Source: an uncultured Tenacibaculum sp. (GTDB lineage Bacteria; Bacteroidota; Bacteroidia; Flavobacteriales; Flavobacteriaceae). Taken from it: a stretch of DNA of 64,000 bases. The stretch covers positions 1 through 64,000 of the forward strand of contig CANMJA010000004.1 in assembly GCA_947498055.1 (NCBI GenBank), read 5' to 3'. A program made the position numbers and the translations under genes. This document shows positions 7,161 through 15,492 of this stretch, in pieces. Numbering within the stretch: the stretch's first letter is position 1; each line of letters begins with the position of its first letter. The notes beneath the pieces are model-generated. The model was not told where the DNA came from. It made no database searches and worked only from the letters and a program-made list of their open reading frames with translations.

Positions 7161-9842
7161 TTAAAACTTATAGGTTACACTTCCTAAAAAAGCTCTTGGT
7201 GCTTGTGCGTTTACAGTTGTCCAACCAGTAAAATATTCTTTATTAGTAAAATTATTCGCTTTTAACCCTATTCTAAATTTGTTTACATCATAGTAAATAC
7301 TAGCATTGTAAATAGTATAACTTGGTAGTGTAAATACTCCTGTTGCAGCATTATTTACTGTTAAGTTTTCTGAGGCACCATTAAATCCAATGCCTAAACC
7401 AAAATTTTCTGCAAAAGTTCCTTCTTGGAATTTATAATCTGCCCAAAAATTATATAGGTTTTCTGGACCAGCGGATTCTGGTCTTCTATTTTCAAACTCT
7501 ACAATATCTCTTCCCTCTTCTCCTGTAACCAAGTTGGTTGCTTTCTTACTAAATGTATCTGTATATTTCATATTATTCAAAGAATAAGAAGCCCTAATAT
7601 TAAGTCCATTAAAAGGATTAGCATTCATCTCAAAATCAAATCCTTTACTAACCACTTCAGCAATATCTATCGTTACAGGAAACAATGAAGAATTAGGATC
7701 GGCAGTTGTAAAATCATTTACTGTAATATGATAATAACTTGCTCCTAAATTTAATTTCCCTTTAAAAAGATTGGTTTTTATACCTCCTTCAAACTGAACG
7801 GCTTTTTGTGGTTCGAAAACGGTAATTGAACCATCTCCATTTAAAGCTGGATTTGCATTTACAAAACCTGTTTGATAATTGGCAAATAAAGAAAGCTTAT
7901 TTTTTATGGGTTGAAATAAAATACCTGCATTAGGTGAAAAAGTAGTTTTTGTAAAATTATCTCTATCGGTATTATCGTTACCATCTTGAATAAAATGATC
8001 TAATCGCAATCCGAAATTAACCGTTAATGATGGTGTAATATTAATTACATCAGAAAGATAAGTAGCTATTGTTTTTGACCTTAACTTATTATCTATTGGA
8101 TCTAATTGTGCAAAAACAGCATCTAATTGCTCTCTATTTGGTAATAGTGCTGCATTAGGTGTAAAATTAGTAGGTATAATACTTCCATCAGCAGAAAAAA
8201 ACGCATCAAAATATGACAATCTTCCAAAACCATTTTCTATAAAATCTGCAAAAGGTGATAATCCTAAACCATTAAAGGTAGCTATTAATTGCGGAAAATT
8301 AAACGTTGACGTAAGCAAAGGGTTTGCATTTTTATTTTTACTAATTCTTCTATTATGAACATAATCTACCCCAAAAACCATACGATTACGAACTTCACCA
8401 ATTTTAAAATCTCCTGTGAAATTTTGCTGTAGGTTTACCCTAGTTTCATTAGCATCTCTTTTACTAAAAACACGAGTAAAAGAATCTTGTTGTAATAAAT
8501 CGCTAGCTTCTTGTAACATTGGATTTATTAATGGATTTATTTGAGATCTAATAAAAGCCAATGTGGGATCTGGAAGACCTAAACCCTCTAGTCGTCTATC
8601 AATTTGTGCTAACTGTAAAATAGCAACAGAGCCTCCATCAAATTGAAATTGATAAATACCATCTGTTTCTGCATAACTGCTAGAAAAAAATGTTCTTGAG
8701 GTCCAATTTTCAGAAATTTTATAATCTGCAAAAGCTCTTGTATTAAATATTAAATTTTTTAGCGTAATATCATTTGAGGTAAACGATTTATTAGAATCTA
8801 TATTTAACTCCTCAATATTAGAGGAAACAACTGGTAATCCTCGACGCAAGAATAGCATAGAAGGATTTGTTTGTTCTGTATCAGAAAACTCTATATTGGC
8901 AGAAATATTTAACCTATTACTTACTCTATAAGAAATAGAAGGAGCTACAAAAAACGTATTTTTAAATCCGGCATCTTGAAAACTATCTTGGGTTAAATAA
9001 GAAGCATTTATTCTAAAATAAGGAGCATTACTTTTCCCTAAAGGAGTATTATAATCTAAAGAAACTCTATGTAAACCGAAAGAACCTGCTGCATAAGACA
9101 CATTTCCTCCAACACCTTCAAAAGGTTTTTTCGTTACTACATTTATTAAACCGCCTAATGAGGTTTCTGTACTACCAAACAAAGTAGCAGAAGGTCCTTT
9201 TATTACTTCTATTCTTTCTATATAAGATGGATCTATAGCACTAAAAGTAACACCAGCTATACCATCTATTAATCTTGGCTGTACACTAAAACCTCTAGAA
9301 GCAAAGAAAGCTGTACCATTACCAGGTGCTCTTCCTGTTCCTTCCCAGAGTTTGTATATTCCTGTAGCATTTGTCATCGCTTCATCTAAGTTCGTAACTA
9401 TTTGAGACTCTAATAAATCTGAAGTTACTGTAGTATAAACTTGGGTGTTTTCTAAGTCTTTTAAAGGTAATTTAGAAACGTACGCTGTTTTTTTACGAGA
9501 AAACTTATTGTTTCGTCCTTTTAAAACTACTTCTTGCAAAAGTTCATTTCCTTCATATAAAACAACAGAAATAGAGTTACTTGGCACGCTTATTTTTAAT
9601 ACTTTCCTTTTATAACCTATGAAAGAAAATTCTAATTCTTTATTTCCTTTAGGTAAATTTTCAATTTTAAAATTACCGTCTAAGTCTGTTTGTGTTCCTT
9701 TTTGTGAATTTTTTATAAGAACGTTTACACCAACTAAAGGAGTACCATTGTTGTCTGTAATCTTCCCTTGTATTGAGTTTTCTTGTGCTATTGTTGTTAA
9801 TATTGAAAACAACAATAAGAAACCTGTGATAAATATTTTCAT
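7161..9842 (-). CDS. TonB-dependent siderophore receptor
   Basis: The 893-residue outer-membrane receptor imports ferric siderophore using TonB energy. It has a signal peptide (ITGFLLLFSILTTIAQ) and a carboxypeptidase-like domain at about residues 22-100 (GKITDNNGTPLVGVNVLIKN). The plug follows with FFASRGFSVQPRLIDGIAG and YIERIEVIKGPSATLFGS, and a 22-strand barrel ends in aromatic FLGSVTYKF. The plug pattern is the FhuA/FoxA siderophore type, not SusC. Two AT-rich boxes flank its promoter, implying iron repression. The ligand is not predictable from sequence. Confidence 0.9.
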   Translation of the reverse strand: MKIFITGFLLLFSILTTIAQENSIQGKITDNNGTPLVGVNVLIKNSQKGTQTDLDGNFKIENLPKGNKELEFSFIGYKRKVLKISVPSNSISVVLYEGNELLQEVVLKGRNNKFSRKKTAYVSKLPLKDLENTQVYTTVTSDLLESQIVTNLDEAMTNATGIYKLWEGTGRAPGNGTAFFASRGFSVQPRLIDGIAGVTFSAIDPSYIERIEVIKGPSATLFGSTETSLGGLINVVTKKPFEGVGGNVSYAAGSFGLHRVSLDYNTPLGKSNAPYFRINASYLTQDSFQDAGFKNTFFVAPSISYRVSNRLNISANIEFSDTEQTNPSMLFLRRGLPVVSSNIEELNIDSNKSFTSNDITLKNLIFNTRAFADYKISENWTSRTFFSSSYAETDGIYQFQFDGGSVAILQLAQIDRRLEGLGLPDPTLAFIRSQINPLINPMLQEASDLLQQDSFTRVFSKRDANETRVNLQQNFTGDFKIGEVRNRMVFGVDYVHNRRISKNKNANPLLTSTFNFPQLIATFNGLGLSPFADFIENGFGRLSYFDAFFSADGSIIPTNFTPNAALLPNREQLDAVFAQLDPIDNKLRSKTIATYLSDVINITPSLTVNFGLRLDHFIQDGNDNTDRDNFTKTTFSPNAGILFQPIKNKLSLFANYQTGFVNANPALNGDGSITVFEPQKAVQFEGGIKTNLFKGKLNLGASYYHITVNDFTTADPNSSLFPVTIDIAEVVSKGFDFEMNANPFNGLNIRASYSLNNMKYTDTFSKKATNLVTGEEGRDIVEFENRRPESAGPENLYNFWADYKFQEGTFAENFGLGIGFNGASENLTVNNAATGVFTLPSYTIYNASIYYDVNKFRIGLKANNFTNKEYFTGWTTVNAQAPRAFLGSVTYKF

Positions 9843-9847
9843 TACTC

Positions 9848-9867
9848 TTATTTAGATTTAATAAATA
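9848..9867 (-). promoter_or_regulatory. iron-box-like element between promoter and receptor start
   Basis: TTATTTAGATTTAATAAATA lies between the -7 box and the receptor ATG. It shares TTATTTAGATT with the longer box at 9911. It is an imperfect palindrome and a candidate second operator. Confidence 0.45.
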
Positions 9868-9878
9868 TAATTTTATCG

Positions 9879-9909
9879 CAAATATACCTTCCTGCTTTAT
9901 CTTTGCAAA
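9879..9909 (-). promoter_or_regulatory. promoter of the siderophore receptor operon
   Basis: On the minus strand TTTGC at 9909-9905 and TATATTTG at 9886-9879 fit the Bacteroidota -33 and -7 elements with suitable spacing. Transcription would start a few bases downstream and read into the receptor at 9842. Confidence 0.6.
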
Positions 9910-9910
9910 T

Positions 9911-9935
9911 TTTATTTAGATTAATTTTAAATAAA
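9911..9935 (-). promoter_or_regulatory. 25-bp inverted repeat, likely iron-dependent operator
   Basis: TTTATTTA at 9911-9918 and TAAATAAA at 9928-9935 form a perfect inverted repeat around GATTAATTT. The half-sites are the same as in the palindrome upstream of the ferritin-linked gene (1470-1488). It abuts the -33 region of the receptor promoter. Assignment to a DtxR/Fur-type regulator is inferred from the regulated genes. Confidence 0.55.
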
Positions 9936-10009
9936 AAAAGTGATTATCTTTATGTAAGTAAAAAATAACTGAATTAACATGAGATTCAAGAAAATAGTCT
10001 TTCTTTCCT

Positions 10010-10102
10010 TATATTTGTAGCACAACAACTAAAGCTCTAAAAATGTATTGGTTAGGCTTATTATCTCATTTAAAATTTTTGATAAAACGCAATCCTGAGT
10101 AG
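10010..10102 (+). CDS. possible 19-residue leader peptide upstream of hmgA
   Basis: A -7 box TATATTTG (10010-10017) is followed by an ATG at 10043 and a frame MYWLGLLSHLKFLIKRNPE ending with TAG at 10100-10102. It lies 86 bases before the homogentisate dioxygenase gene. It could be a regulatory upstream frame or a small membrane peptide. No codon-usage or conservation evidence is available. The feature interval includes the promoter box; the coding part is 10043-10102. Confidence 0.3.
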   Translation, partial: YICSTTTKALKMYWLGLLSHLKFLIKRNPE

Positions 10103-10188
10103 TTTTTTGGCGTATTAATCAAGTAATTATTTAATGTAATAATCTAAAAGATATTGCATTTGTATATTAATTCATTAAAAAACAAACG

Positions 10189-11346
10189 ATGCCTTTTTAT
10201 CATAAACTAGGAAAAATACCACCAAAACGTCATACACAGTTTCGTAAAGAAGACGGAACTCTATATTATGAACAACTATTTGGTACGATTGGTTTTGACG
10301 GAATGTCTACCAATTCTTACCATGAGCATAGACCAACAATGGTCAAAGAAATTAAAAAACAATACTCTATTGCACCAAAAATTGCAAAAGAAAATAATAT
10401 ACAATCGTATCGTTTTAGAGGATTTCAAGTACCCTCAGAAAATGATTATTTAGAAAGTAGAAAAGTTGTTTTAACAAATTCTGATTGTAATATTATTTTA
10501 TCAGCTCCAAAAAAATCTACTAAAGAATACTTTTATAAAAATACAGATGCCGATGAAGTTATTTTTATTCATAAAGGCACTGGAAAATTAAGAACACATT
10601 TAGGAAACTTAGATTTTAAATACGGTGATTATTTAGTAATCCCTAGAGGAGTTATTTATAAACTAGATTTTAATGATGAAAATAATAGGCTTTTTATTGT
10701 AGAATCATATAGTCCTGTATATACTCCAAAGAGATATAGAAATTGGTTCGGACAATTATTAGAGCATTCTCCTTTTTGTGAACGCGATTTAAGAAGACCT
10801 GAAGAGTTAGAAACACACAACGAAAAAGGAGATTTTTTAATAAAAGTAAAAAAACAAGGAGATATTATTGAAATGGTATATGCTTCTCATCCTTTCGATG
10901 TGGTTGGGTATGATGGGTATAATTTTCCGTATGCTTTTTCAATTCACGATTTTGAACCTATTACAGGTCGTATTCACCAACCACCTCCAGTTCACCAAAC
11001 TTTTGAAACCAATGCTTTTGTTATCTGTAGTTTTGTGCCACGTTTGTACGATTATCACCCAGATTCTATTCCAGCACCTTATAATCATAGCAATATAGAT
11101 TCTGATGAGGTTTTATATTATGTAGATGGTGATTTTATGAGTAGAAATGATATTGATGCGGGTCATATTTCATTACATCCTGCAGGAATTCCTCATGGTC
11201 CACACCCAGGTGCTACAGAAAGAAGTATTGGAAAAACAAAAACAGAAGAATTAGCCGTAATGGTAGATACATTTAAACCTTTAAAGGTTACAGAAGAAGC
11301 CATGAAAATTGCCGATGAAGAGTATTATAAATCGTGGTTGGAGTAA
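10189..11346 (+). CDS. hmgA: homogentisate 1,2-dioxygenase
   Basis: This enzyme opens the ring of homogentisate to maleylacetoacetate using a mononuclear Fe(II), the central step of tyrosine and phenylalanine breakdown. At 385 residues it is the short Bacteroidota form (animal enzymes are about 445). The cupin metal site is visible: His300 in PYNHSN, Glu307 in DSDEVLYYVDG, and the His cluster HPAGIPHGPHPG near 330-339. It is followed 93 bases later by hppD, which makes its substrate, so the two probably form a pathway operon. Confidence 0.93.
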   Translation: MPFYHKLGKIPPKRHTQFRKEDGTLYYEQLFGTIGFDGMSTNSYHEHRPTMVKEIKKQYSIAPKIAKENNIQSYRFRGFQVPSENDYLESRKVVLTNSDCNIILSAPKKSTKEYFYKNTDADEVIFIHKGTGKLRTHLGNLDFKYGDYLVIPRGVIYKLDFNDENNRLFIVESYSPVYTPKRYRNWFGQLLEHSPFCERDLRRPEELETHNEKGDFLIKVKKQGDIIEMVYASHPFDVVGYDGYNFPYAFSIHDFEPITGRIHQPPPVHQTFETNAFVICSFVPRLYDYHPDSIPAPYNHSNIDSDEVLYYVDGDFMSRNDIDAGHISLHPAGIPHGPHPGATERSIGKTKTEELAVMVDTFKPLKVTEEAMKIADEEYYKSWLE

Positions 11347-11379
11347 CTTCAATGTATTAATTAGTTAATGTGACAATTT

Positions 11380-11435
11380 GAAAATGTAATCATTCAATTT
11401 TCAAATTCACTAATTTTCAAATTTTCAAATTAAAA
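11380..11435. repeat. short AT repeats (ATTTTCAAATT type) between hmgA and hppD
   Basis: Several copies of AATTTTCAAATT-like words in both orientations fill the gap before hppD. A related low-complexity stretch lies at 17645-17689. These look like simple-sequence drift, not an operator. Confidence 0.4.
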
Positions 11436-11439
11436 AGAA

Positions 11440-12600
11440 ATGTCAAAAGATATAAAATCAGTAAACTACGGTTTAGAAAAAATATTTGAAGGAGCACAAG
11501 ATTTCCTTCCCCTTTTAGGAACAGATTATGTAGAGTTTTACGTAGGTAACGCAAAGCAGGCTGCACATTTTTATAAAACAGCATTCGGGTTTCAATCGTA
11601 CGCATATAAAGGATTAGAAACAGGATCTAAAGATTCTGTAAGTTATGTCTTAAAGCAAGATAAAATTCGTTTGGTATTAACAACTCCGTTAAATAGTAAA
11701 TCACCAATTAACAATCATATTGTTAAGCATGGAGATGGTGTAAAAGTAACTGCATTGTGGGTAGAAGATGCTCGAAAAGCATATGAAGAAACCACAAAAC
11801 GTGGTGCAAAATCATACCTAGAACCCGTTGTAGAAACCGATGAATTTGGTGAAGTAGTTAGAGCTGGTATTTATACTTACGGAGAAACAGTTCACATGTT
11901 TGTGGAACGTAAAAATTATACAGGAACTTTTTTACCTGGATTTCAAGAGTGGAAATCAGATTACAACCCTCCAAGTGCAGGATTAAAGTATATAGACCAC
12001 ATGGTTGGTAATGTTGGTTGGGGACAAATGAATAAATGGGTAAAATGGTATGAAGATGTAATGGGGTTTGTAAATTTTTTATCTTTCGACGACAAACAAA
12101 TACACACTGAATATTCTGCTTTAATGAGTAAAGTAATGAGCAATGGTAATGGTCGTATTAAATTTCCCATCAATGAACCTGCAAAAGCAGCAAAAAGATC
12201 TCAAATTGAAGAATATTTAGATTTTTATGAAGGGGAAGGTGTACAACACATAGCTGTTGCTACAGACGATATTATTAAAACAGTGTCGCAATTGAAAGCA
12301 AATGGAGTAGAGTTTTTACCACCTCCTCCACAATCATATTATGATATGATTCCTGAAAGATTAGGAGATCATATGAAAATGATGAAAGAGGATATTTCTA
12401 AATTACAAGAGTTATCTATTATGATTGATGCAGACGAAGAAGGATATTTATTACAAATTTTTACAAAACCTGTAGAAGACAGACCTACTTTATTTTTTGA
12501 AATTATTCAACGAATGGGTGCTAGAGGTTTTGGAGCTGGTAATTTTAAAGCCTTATTTGAATCTATAGAAAGAGAACAACAACGAAGAGGAACTTTATAA
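11440..12600 (+). CDS. hppD: 4-hydroxyphenylpyruvate dioxygenase
   Basis: This enzyme converts 4-hydroxyphenylpyruvate to homogentisate with loss of CO2. The 386-residue product has the two vicinal-oxygen-chelate halves. The Fe(II) ligands are His187 (IDHMVGNVG), His270 (VQHIAVATDD) and Glu354 (LFFEIIQRMG). The C-terminal closing segment GFGAGNFKALFESIEREQ is also typical. It lies between hmgA and the tryptophan dioxygenase gene on the same strand. A hairpin after it may limit read-through. Confidence 0.95.
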   Translation: MSKDIKSVNYGLEKIFEGAQDFLPLLGTDYVEFYVGNAKQAAHFYKTAFGFQSYAYKGLETGSKDSVSYVLKQDKIRLVLTTPLNSKSPINNHIVKHGDGVKVTALWVEDARKAYEETTKRGAKSYLEPVVETDEFGEVVRAGIYTYGETVHMFVERKNYTGTFLPGFQEWKSDYNPPSAGLKYIDHMVGNVGWGQMNKWVKWYEDVMGFVNFLSFDDKQIHTEYSALMSKVMSNGNGRIKFPINEPAKAAKRSQIEEYLDFYEGEGVQHIAVATDDIIKTVSQLKANGVEFLPPPPQSYYDMIPERLGDHMKMMKEDISKLQELSIMIDADEEGYLLQIFTKPVEDRPTLFFEIIQRMGARGFGAGNFKALFESIEREQQRRGTL

Positions 12601-12627
12601 AAAAGTAGATGTAAAGATATTTAAGAA

Positions 12628-12662
12628 CCAAGAAAAAAGACGTTATTTGCCTTTTTTCTTGG
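12628..12662 (+). terminator. hairpin after hppD
   Basis: CCAAGAAAAAAG and CTTTTTTCTTGG form a 12-pair AT-rich stem around an 11-base loop. The tail is only weakly T-rich (CTCTCTTATCTT), so it may act as a partial terminator or processing signal between hppD and the next dioxygenase gene. Confidence 0.5.
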
Positions 12663-12692
12663 CTCTCTTATCTTAAAATCTAAAGTAAACAC

Positions 12693-13610
12693 ATGAATAA
12701 AGAGGAACTTTTAAAAGCAATTGAAGAAAAGTACGAAAAACTAGGGGTACCTGTTGAAGCAATGTTAGAAGGCTTATTATGGAGCAAACCTATTACGTAT
12801 TGGGATTATATTCAAACGGATGCTTTATTAGGTTTACAAATACCTAGAACTACCCAACCAGACGAAATGGTATTTATTATGTATCACCAAGTAAACGAAT
12901 TATTGTTTAAGATGATACTATGGGAAATTGATCAAGTAGCTAAAAGTATTGAAATTTCTGCTGAAAAATTCTCTAAACACTTAATGCGTATTAGCCGTTA
13001 TTTTGATACACTTTGTAATTCTTTTAGTGTTATGGGAGATGGAATGGATGTAGATCAATATTTAAAATTTAGAAATACATTAACTCCTGCTAGCGGTTTT
13101 CAAAGTGCACAGTATCGTAAAATTGAATTTGCTTCTACCGAATTAATTAATTTAATAGATATTCGTTTTAGAGATAGTATTGATAGAAGTTCTTCTTTTA
13201 AAAATGCTTACGATCATTTATATTGGCAAGCTGCCGGAAAAAATTATACTACTGGTCAGAAAACAACACTTTTACAACTTTTTGAGAAAAAGTATATGGG
13301 AGAGTTTATGGAATTTATGGAAGATTATAATGACATTAATCTTTCTAAAAAATTTAAACAACTTCCTAAAGAAATACAAGAAAATGAAGAATTAGTTAAA
13401 GCTATGCGTCATTACGATTATACTGTAAATGTAAAATGGGTAATGGCTCATTACAATGCTGCTGGTAAATATTTAGGAGGTAGTGATACAGACTTAGAGG
13501 CTACAGGAGGAAGTAGTTGGCGTAAATATTTACACCCTAAGTATCAAAGAAGAGTGTTTTTCCCATACTTGTGGAGTGAAGAAGAATTAAAAAACTGGGG
13601 AACTTTTTAA
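12693..13610 (+). CDS. kynA: tryptophan 2,3-dioxygenase family protein
   Basis: This haem dioxygenase converts L-tryptophan to N-formylkynurenine, the first step of the kynurenine pathway. The 305-residue length is normal. Family marks are FIMYHQVNELLFKMILWE near residues 61-78, SGFQSAQYRKIEF near 134-146, the likely haem-ligand His240 in MRHYDYTV, and ATGGSSWRKYL near the C-terminus. The VNVKWVMAHY stretch is typical of the Bacteroidota branch. It sits downstream of hmgA-hppD, making an aromatic amino-acid breakdown cluster. No other kynurenine gene is in view. Confidence 0.88.
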   Translation: MNKEELLKAIEEKYEKLGVPVEAMLEGLLWSKPITYWDYIQTDALLGLQIPRTTQPDEMVFIMYHQVNELLFKMILWEIDQVAKSIEISAEKFSKHLMRISRYFDTLCNSFSVMGDGMDVDQYLKFRNTLTPASGFQSAQYRKIEFASTELINLIDIRFRDSIDRSSSFKNAYDHLYWQAAGKNYTTGQKTTLLQLFEKKYMGEFMEFMEDYNDINLSKKFKQLPKEIQENEELVKAMRHYDYTVNVKWVMAHYNAAGKYLGGSDTDLEATGGSSWRKYLHPKYQRRVFFPYLWSEEELKNWGTF

Positions 13611-13621
13611 AAAAGAATTTA

Positions 13622-14467
13622 ATGGCTATTCAAGAAATAAAGACATACAATTTTCAAAATGTGTTTTCTTTACAATTAGTTGATTTTCAAAAATCGTGTA
13701 TTGTTAATAAACCCAAACAAATAGATGATTATAAAATTTTTTGGATAAAAGAAGGCAAAGGAACTTATAACATAGATTTTAAAAGTTATTCTTTTGATGG
13801 GAATGTGCTATTTTTCTTGTCTCCTGGACAAATATTTACGGTAGATTCTGAAAAAATTAAGGAAGCCTATCAATTAAATTTCACTAAAGATTTTTATTGT
13901 ATTCAAACACATGATACAGAAATTGCTTGTAATGGTGTTCTTTTTAATAATGTATATGAAACACCATTTGTAGCACCTTCTGAAAAAGACACGAATAAAT
14001 TAAATTTTATTTTAGAGAATTTAATTGAAGAATTCGAATTAGAGGAAACTGCCCAATATGATATGTTACAATCTTTTCTTAAACAGTTCATTATTTATTC
14101 TGTAAGAATAAAAAAAGAGTTTGATGTAATAAAAGAAGACACGGAAACTAAATTATTTAAAGATTTTAGTTTGTTGGTAGAGCAAAATTTCAAAAAGCTA
14201 CACAGTGTTACCGATTATGCGAATCGTTTAGGAATATCACCAAAATCATTAACCAAACATTTTCAGAAAATAGGAACACAAACTCCTAGCGATTTTATTA
14301 AAAATAGAATTATCACAGAAGCAAAACGTTTATTAATGTATTCTACCAACTCTGTTAAACATATTGCATTCGATTTGGGATTTAATGATCCTGCCTACTT
14401 TTCTCGTTTTTTTACAAAGGCTGTTCAAGTTTCACCTGCTCAATTTAAAAAAACGCAAAAAAATTAA
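13622..14467 (+). CDS. AraC family transcriptional regulator
   Basis: The 281-residue product has an N-terminal cupin-like sensing domain and a C-terminal AraC DNA-binding domain from about residue 180. Two helix-turn-helices are visible: VTDYANRLGISPKSLTKHF and VKHIAFDLGFNDPAYFSRFF, followed by VSPAQFKK. It starts 11 bases after the tryptophan dioxygenase stop and is probably co-transcribed with the aromatic catabolism genes. It may regulate that cluster; the effector is unknown. Confidence 0.85.
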   Translation: MAIQEIKTYNFQNVFSLQLVDFQKSCIVNKPKQIDDYKIFWIKEGKGTYNIDFKSYSFDGNVLFFLSPGQIFTVDSEKIKEAYQLNFTKDFYCIQTHDTEIACNGVLFNNVYETPFVAPSEKDTNKLNFILENLIEEFELEETAQYDMLQSFLKQFIIYSVRIKKEFDVIKEDTETKLFKDFSLLVEQNFKKLHSVTDYANRLGISPKSLTKHFQKIGTQTPSDFIKNRIITEAKRLLMYSTNSVKHIAFDLGFNDPAYFSRFFTKAVQVSPAQFKKTQKN

Positions 14468-14488
14468 GATTTTCTTTTTGTATATGTT

Positions 14489-14503
14489 CGTATACTGTAT
14501 ACG
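14489..14503. promoter_or_regulatory. 15-bp perfect palindrome CGTATACTGTATACG
   Basis: CGTATAC and GTATACG flank a single T. The GC content is higher than in the surroundings. It lies between the AraC gene stop and the second double-glycine peptide, and is flanked by further TACGTAC/GTAC words. It is a candidate operator for the AraC protein or another regulator; no evidence links it to a particular one. Confidence 0.45.
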
Positions 14504-14575
14504 TACATACATTGTTTTTAGAATTACAGTTTAGACAGTACGTTTGATAACTATTAATTTTAAATCATAATAAAT

Positions 14576-14803
14576 ATGTTAAAAAACATTTCTAAACTAG
14601 GTGTATCATTAAATGCAAATGAGCAAAAACAAATTAATGGAGGTACTAGAGTTCCCTTTTGTACTACTGGAAGTTGTTATTCTTTTCAACAAGCTAATAT
14701 TTTAGTAGGCAACACTCAAAATGGTTCTCCTTGTGGTGTAATTTTTAATAATGGTAACGTTTGTAGAGGAACTATGAACTCAGGTAATTGCTGTATTGTT
14801 TAA
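14576..14803 (+). CDS. double-glycine leader peptide, cysteine-rich precursor 2
   Basis: This is a 75-residue precursor of the same leader family as the gene at 2713. The leader (1-23) begins MLKNISKLGVSLNANEQ and ends QINGG. The core of 52 residues has six cysteines, including a CC pair near the end (SGNCCIV), and many Gly, Asn and Ser residues. It is expected to be cut after GG and exported, but no peptidase-ABC transporter or tailoring enzyme is close. It has its own terminator. The product and its activity are unknown. Confidence 0.75.
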   Translation: MLKNISKLGVSLNANEQKQINGGTRVPFCTTGSCYSFQQANILVGNTQNGSPCGVIFNNGNVCRGTMNSGNCCIV

Positions 14804-14825
14804 AACAACAAACTTTTTGTATTTT

Positions 14826-14865
14826 AATCTGTTTAGAAGTATTTTCTAAACAGATTTTATTTTTA
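14826..14865 (+). terminator. rho-independent terminator after GG peptide 2
   Basis: A 13-pair stem, AATCTGTTTAGAA/TTCTAAACAGATT, with a five-base loop is followed by TTATTTTT. Confidence 0.8.
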
Positions 14866-15062
14866 AAGTAACATCCATTTGAAATAAGCATCCTAAAATT
14901 CCATTTGTACAAGTTATAAGAACTTTTGTCCAATTTTTTAAACCCATTTCTATCGCATCTTTGTGCCAGAATTTAAAACCAAAGATTCTGATATTAAAAA
15001 AAGTATTAATCATTAGATTTTTGGCGAGTAATTAACACATAACAATTTTTAAATATTAAATC

Positions 15063-15425
15063 ATGAAAAAATTAATAGCAATTTTAGTAGTAGTACTTGG
15101 AATTTCAATGAATGTGAATGCACAGGATGTTAAAACTGTAGCTTTAGAACAAACTAAAGGAGAATTCACTCAAAAATCATTAACTCTTTCTGAAGGTACT
15201 TATGTTTTTGAAATTGCAAACACTAATGTTGGTATAGATGTAGGGTTTGTTTTAGCTCCTAAAGGAAAAGTAGACCAACCTAATCATATTAAAAATGCAT
15301 ATGTTACTTCTTTAGTAAAGAACAATTCAAAATCTTCTTCTAAGAAAGTAACTTTAAAGAAAGGGGAATATGTTTACTTTTGTCCTTTAAACAAAACACC
15401 TCAATATACTTTAATTGTTAAGTAA
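15063..15425 (+). CDS. secreted cupredoxin-like small protein
   Basis: The 120-residue product has a signal peptide (KKLIAILVVVLGISMNVNA, cut before QD). The mature part is beta-rich with a cupredoxin-like order: TLSEGTYVFEIANTNVGIDVGF, then PNHIKNAY, then KKGEYVYFCPLNKTPQYTLIV. His in PNHIK and Cys in YFCPL sit where type 1 copper ligands occur. The second His and Met expected after the Cys are absent, so copper binding may be lost or altered. It is probably periplasmic. The name is a fold-level guess. Confidence 0.6.
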   Translation: MKKLIAILVVVLGISMNVNAQDVKTVALEQTKGEFTQKSLTLSEGTYVFEIANTNVGIDVGFVLAPKGKVDQPNHIKNAYVTSLVKNNSKSSSKKVTLKKGEYVYFCPLNKTPQYTLIVK

Positions 15426-15454
15426 TAGAAAACAATTAAGATTTTATCATTTAA

Positions 15455-15487
15455 AAAATCCAGAAAGTTAAAACTTTCTGGATTTTT
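15455..15487. terminator. bidirectional terminator
   Basis: AAAAATCCAGAAAGT and ACTTTCTGGATTTTT form a long stem with a four-base loop and T-rich tails on both strands. It separates the convergent cupredoxin-like and DUF695 genes. Confidence 0.85.
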
Positions 15488-15492
15488 TATTT

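Noticed and set aside
11380..11435. Operator upstream of hppD
   Set aside because: The repeated ATTTTCAAATT words look like simple-sequence drift and similar stretches occur elsewhere.
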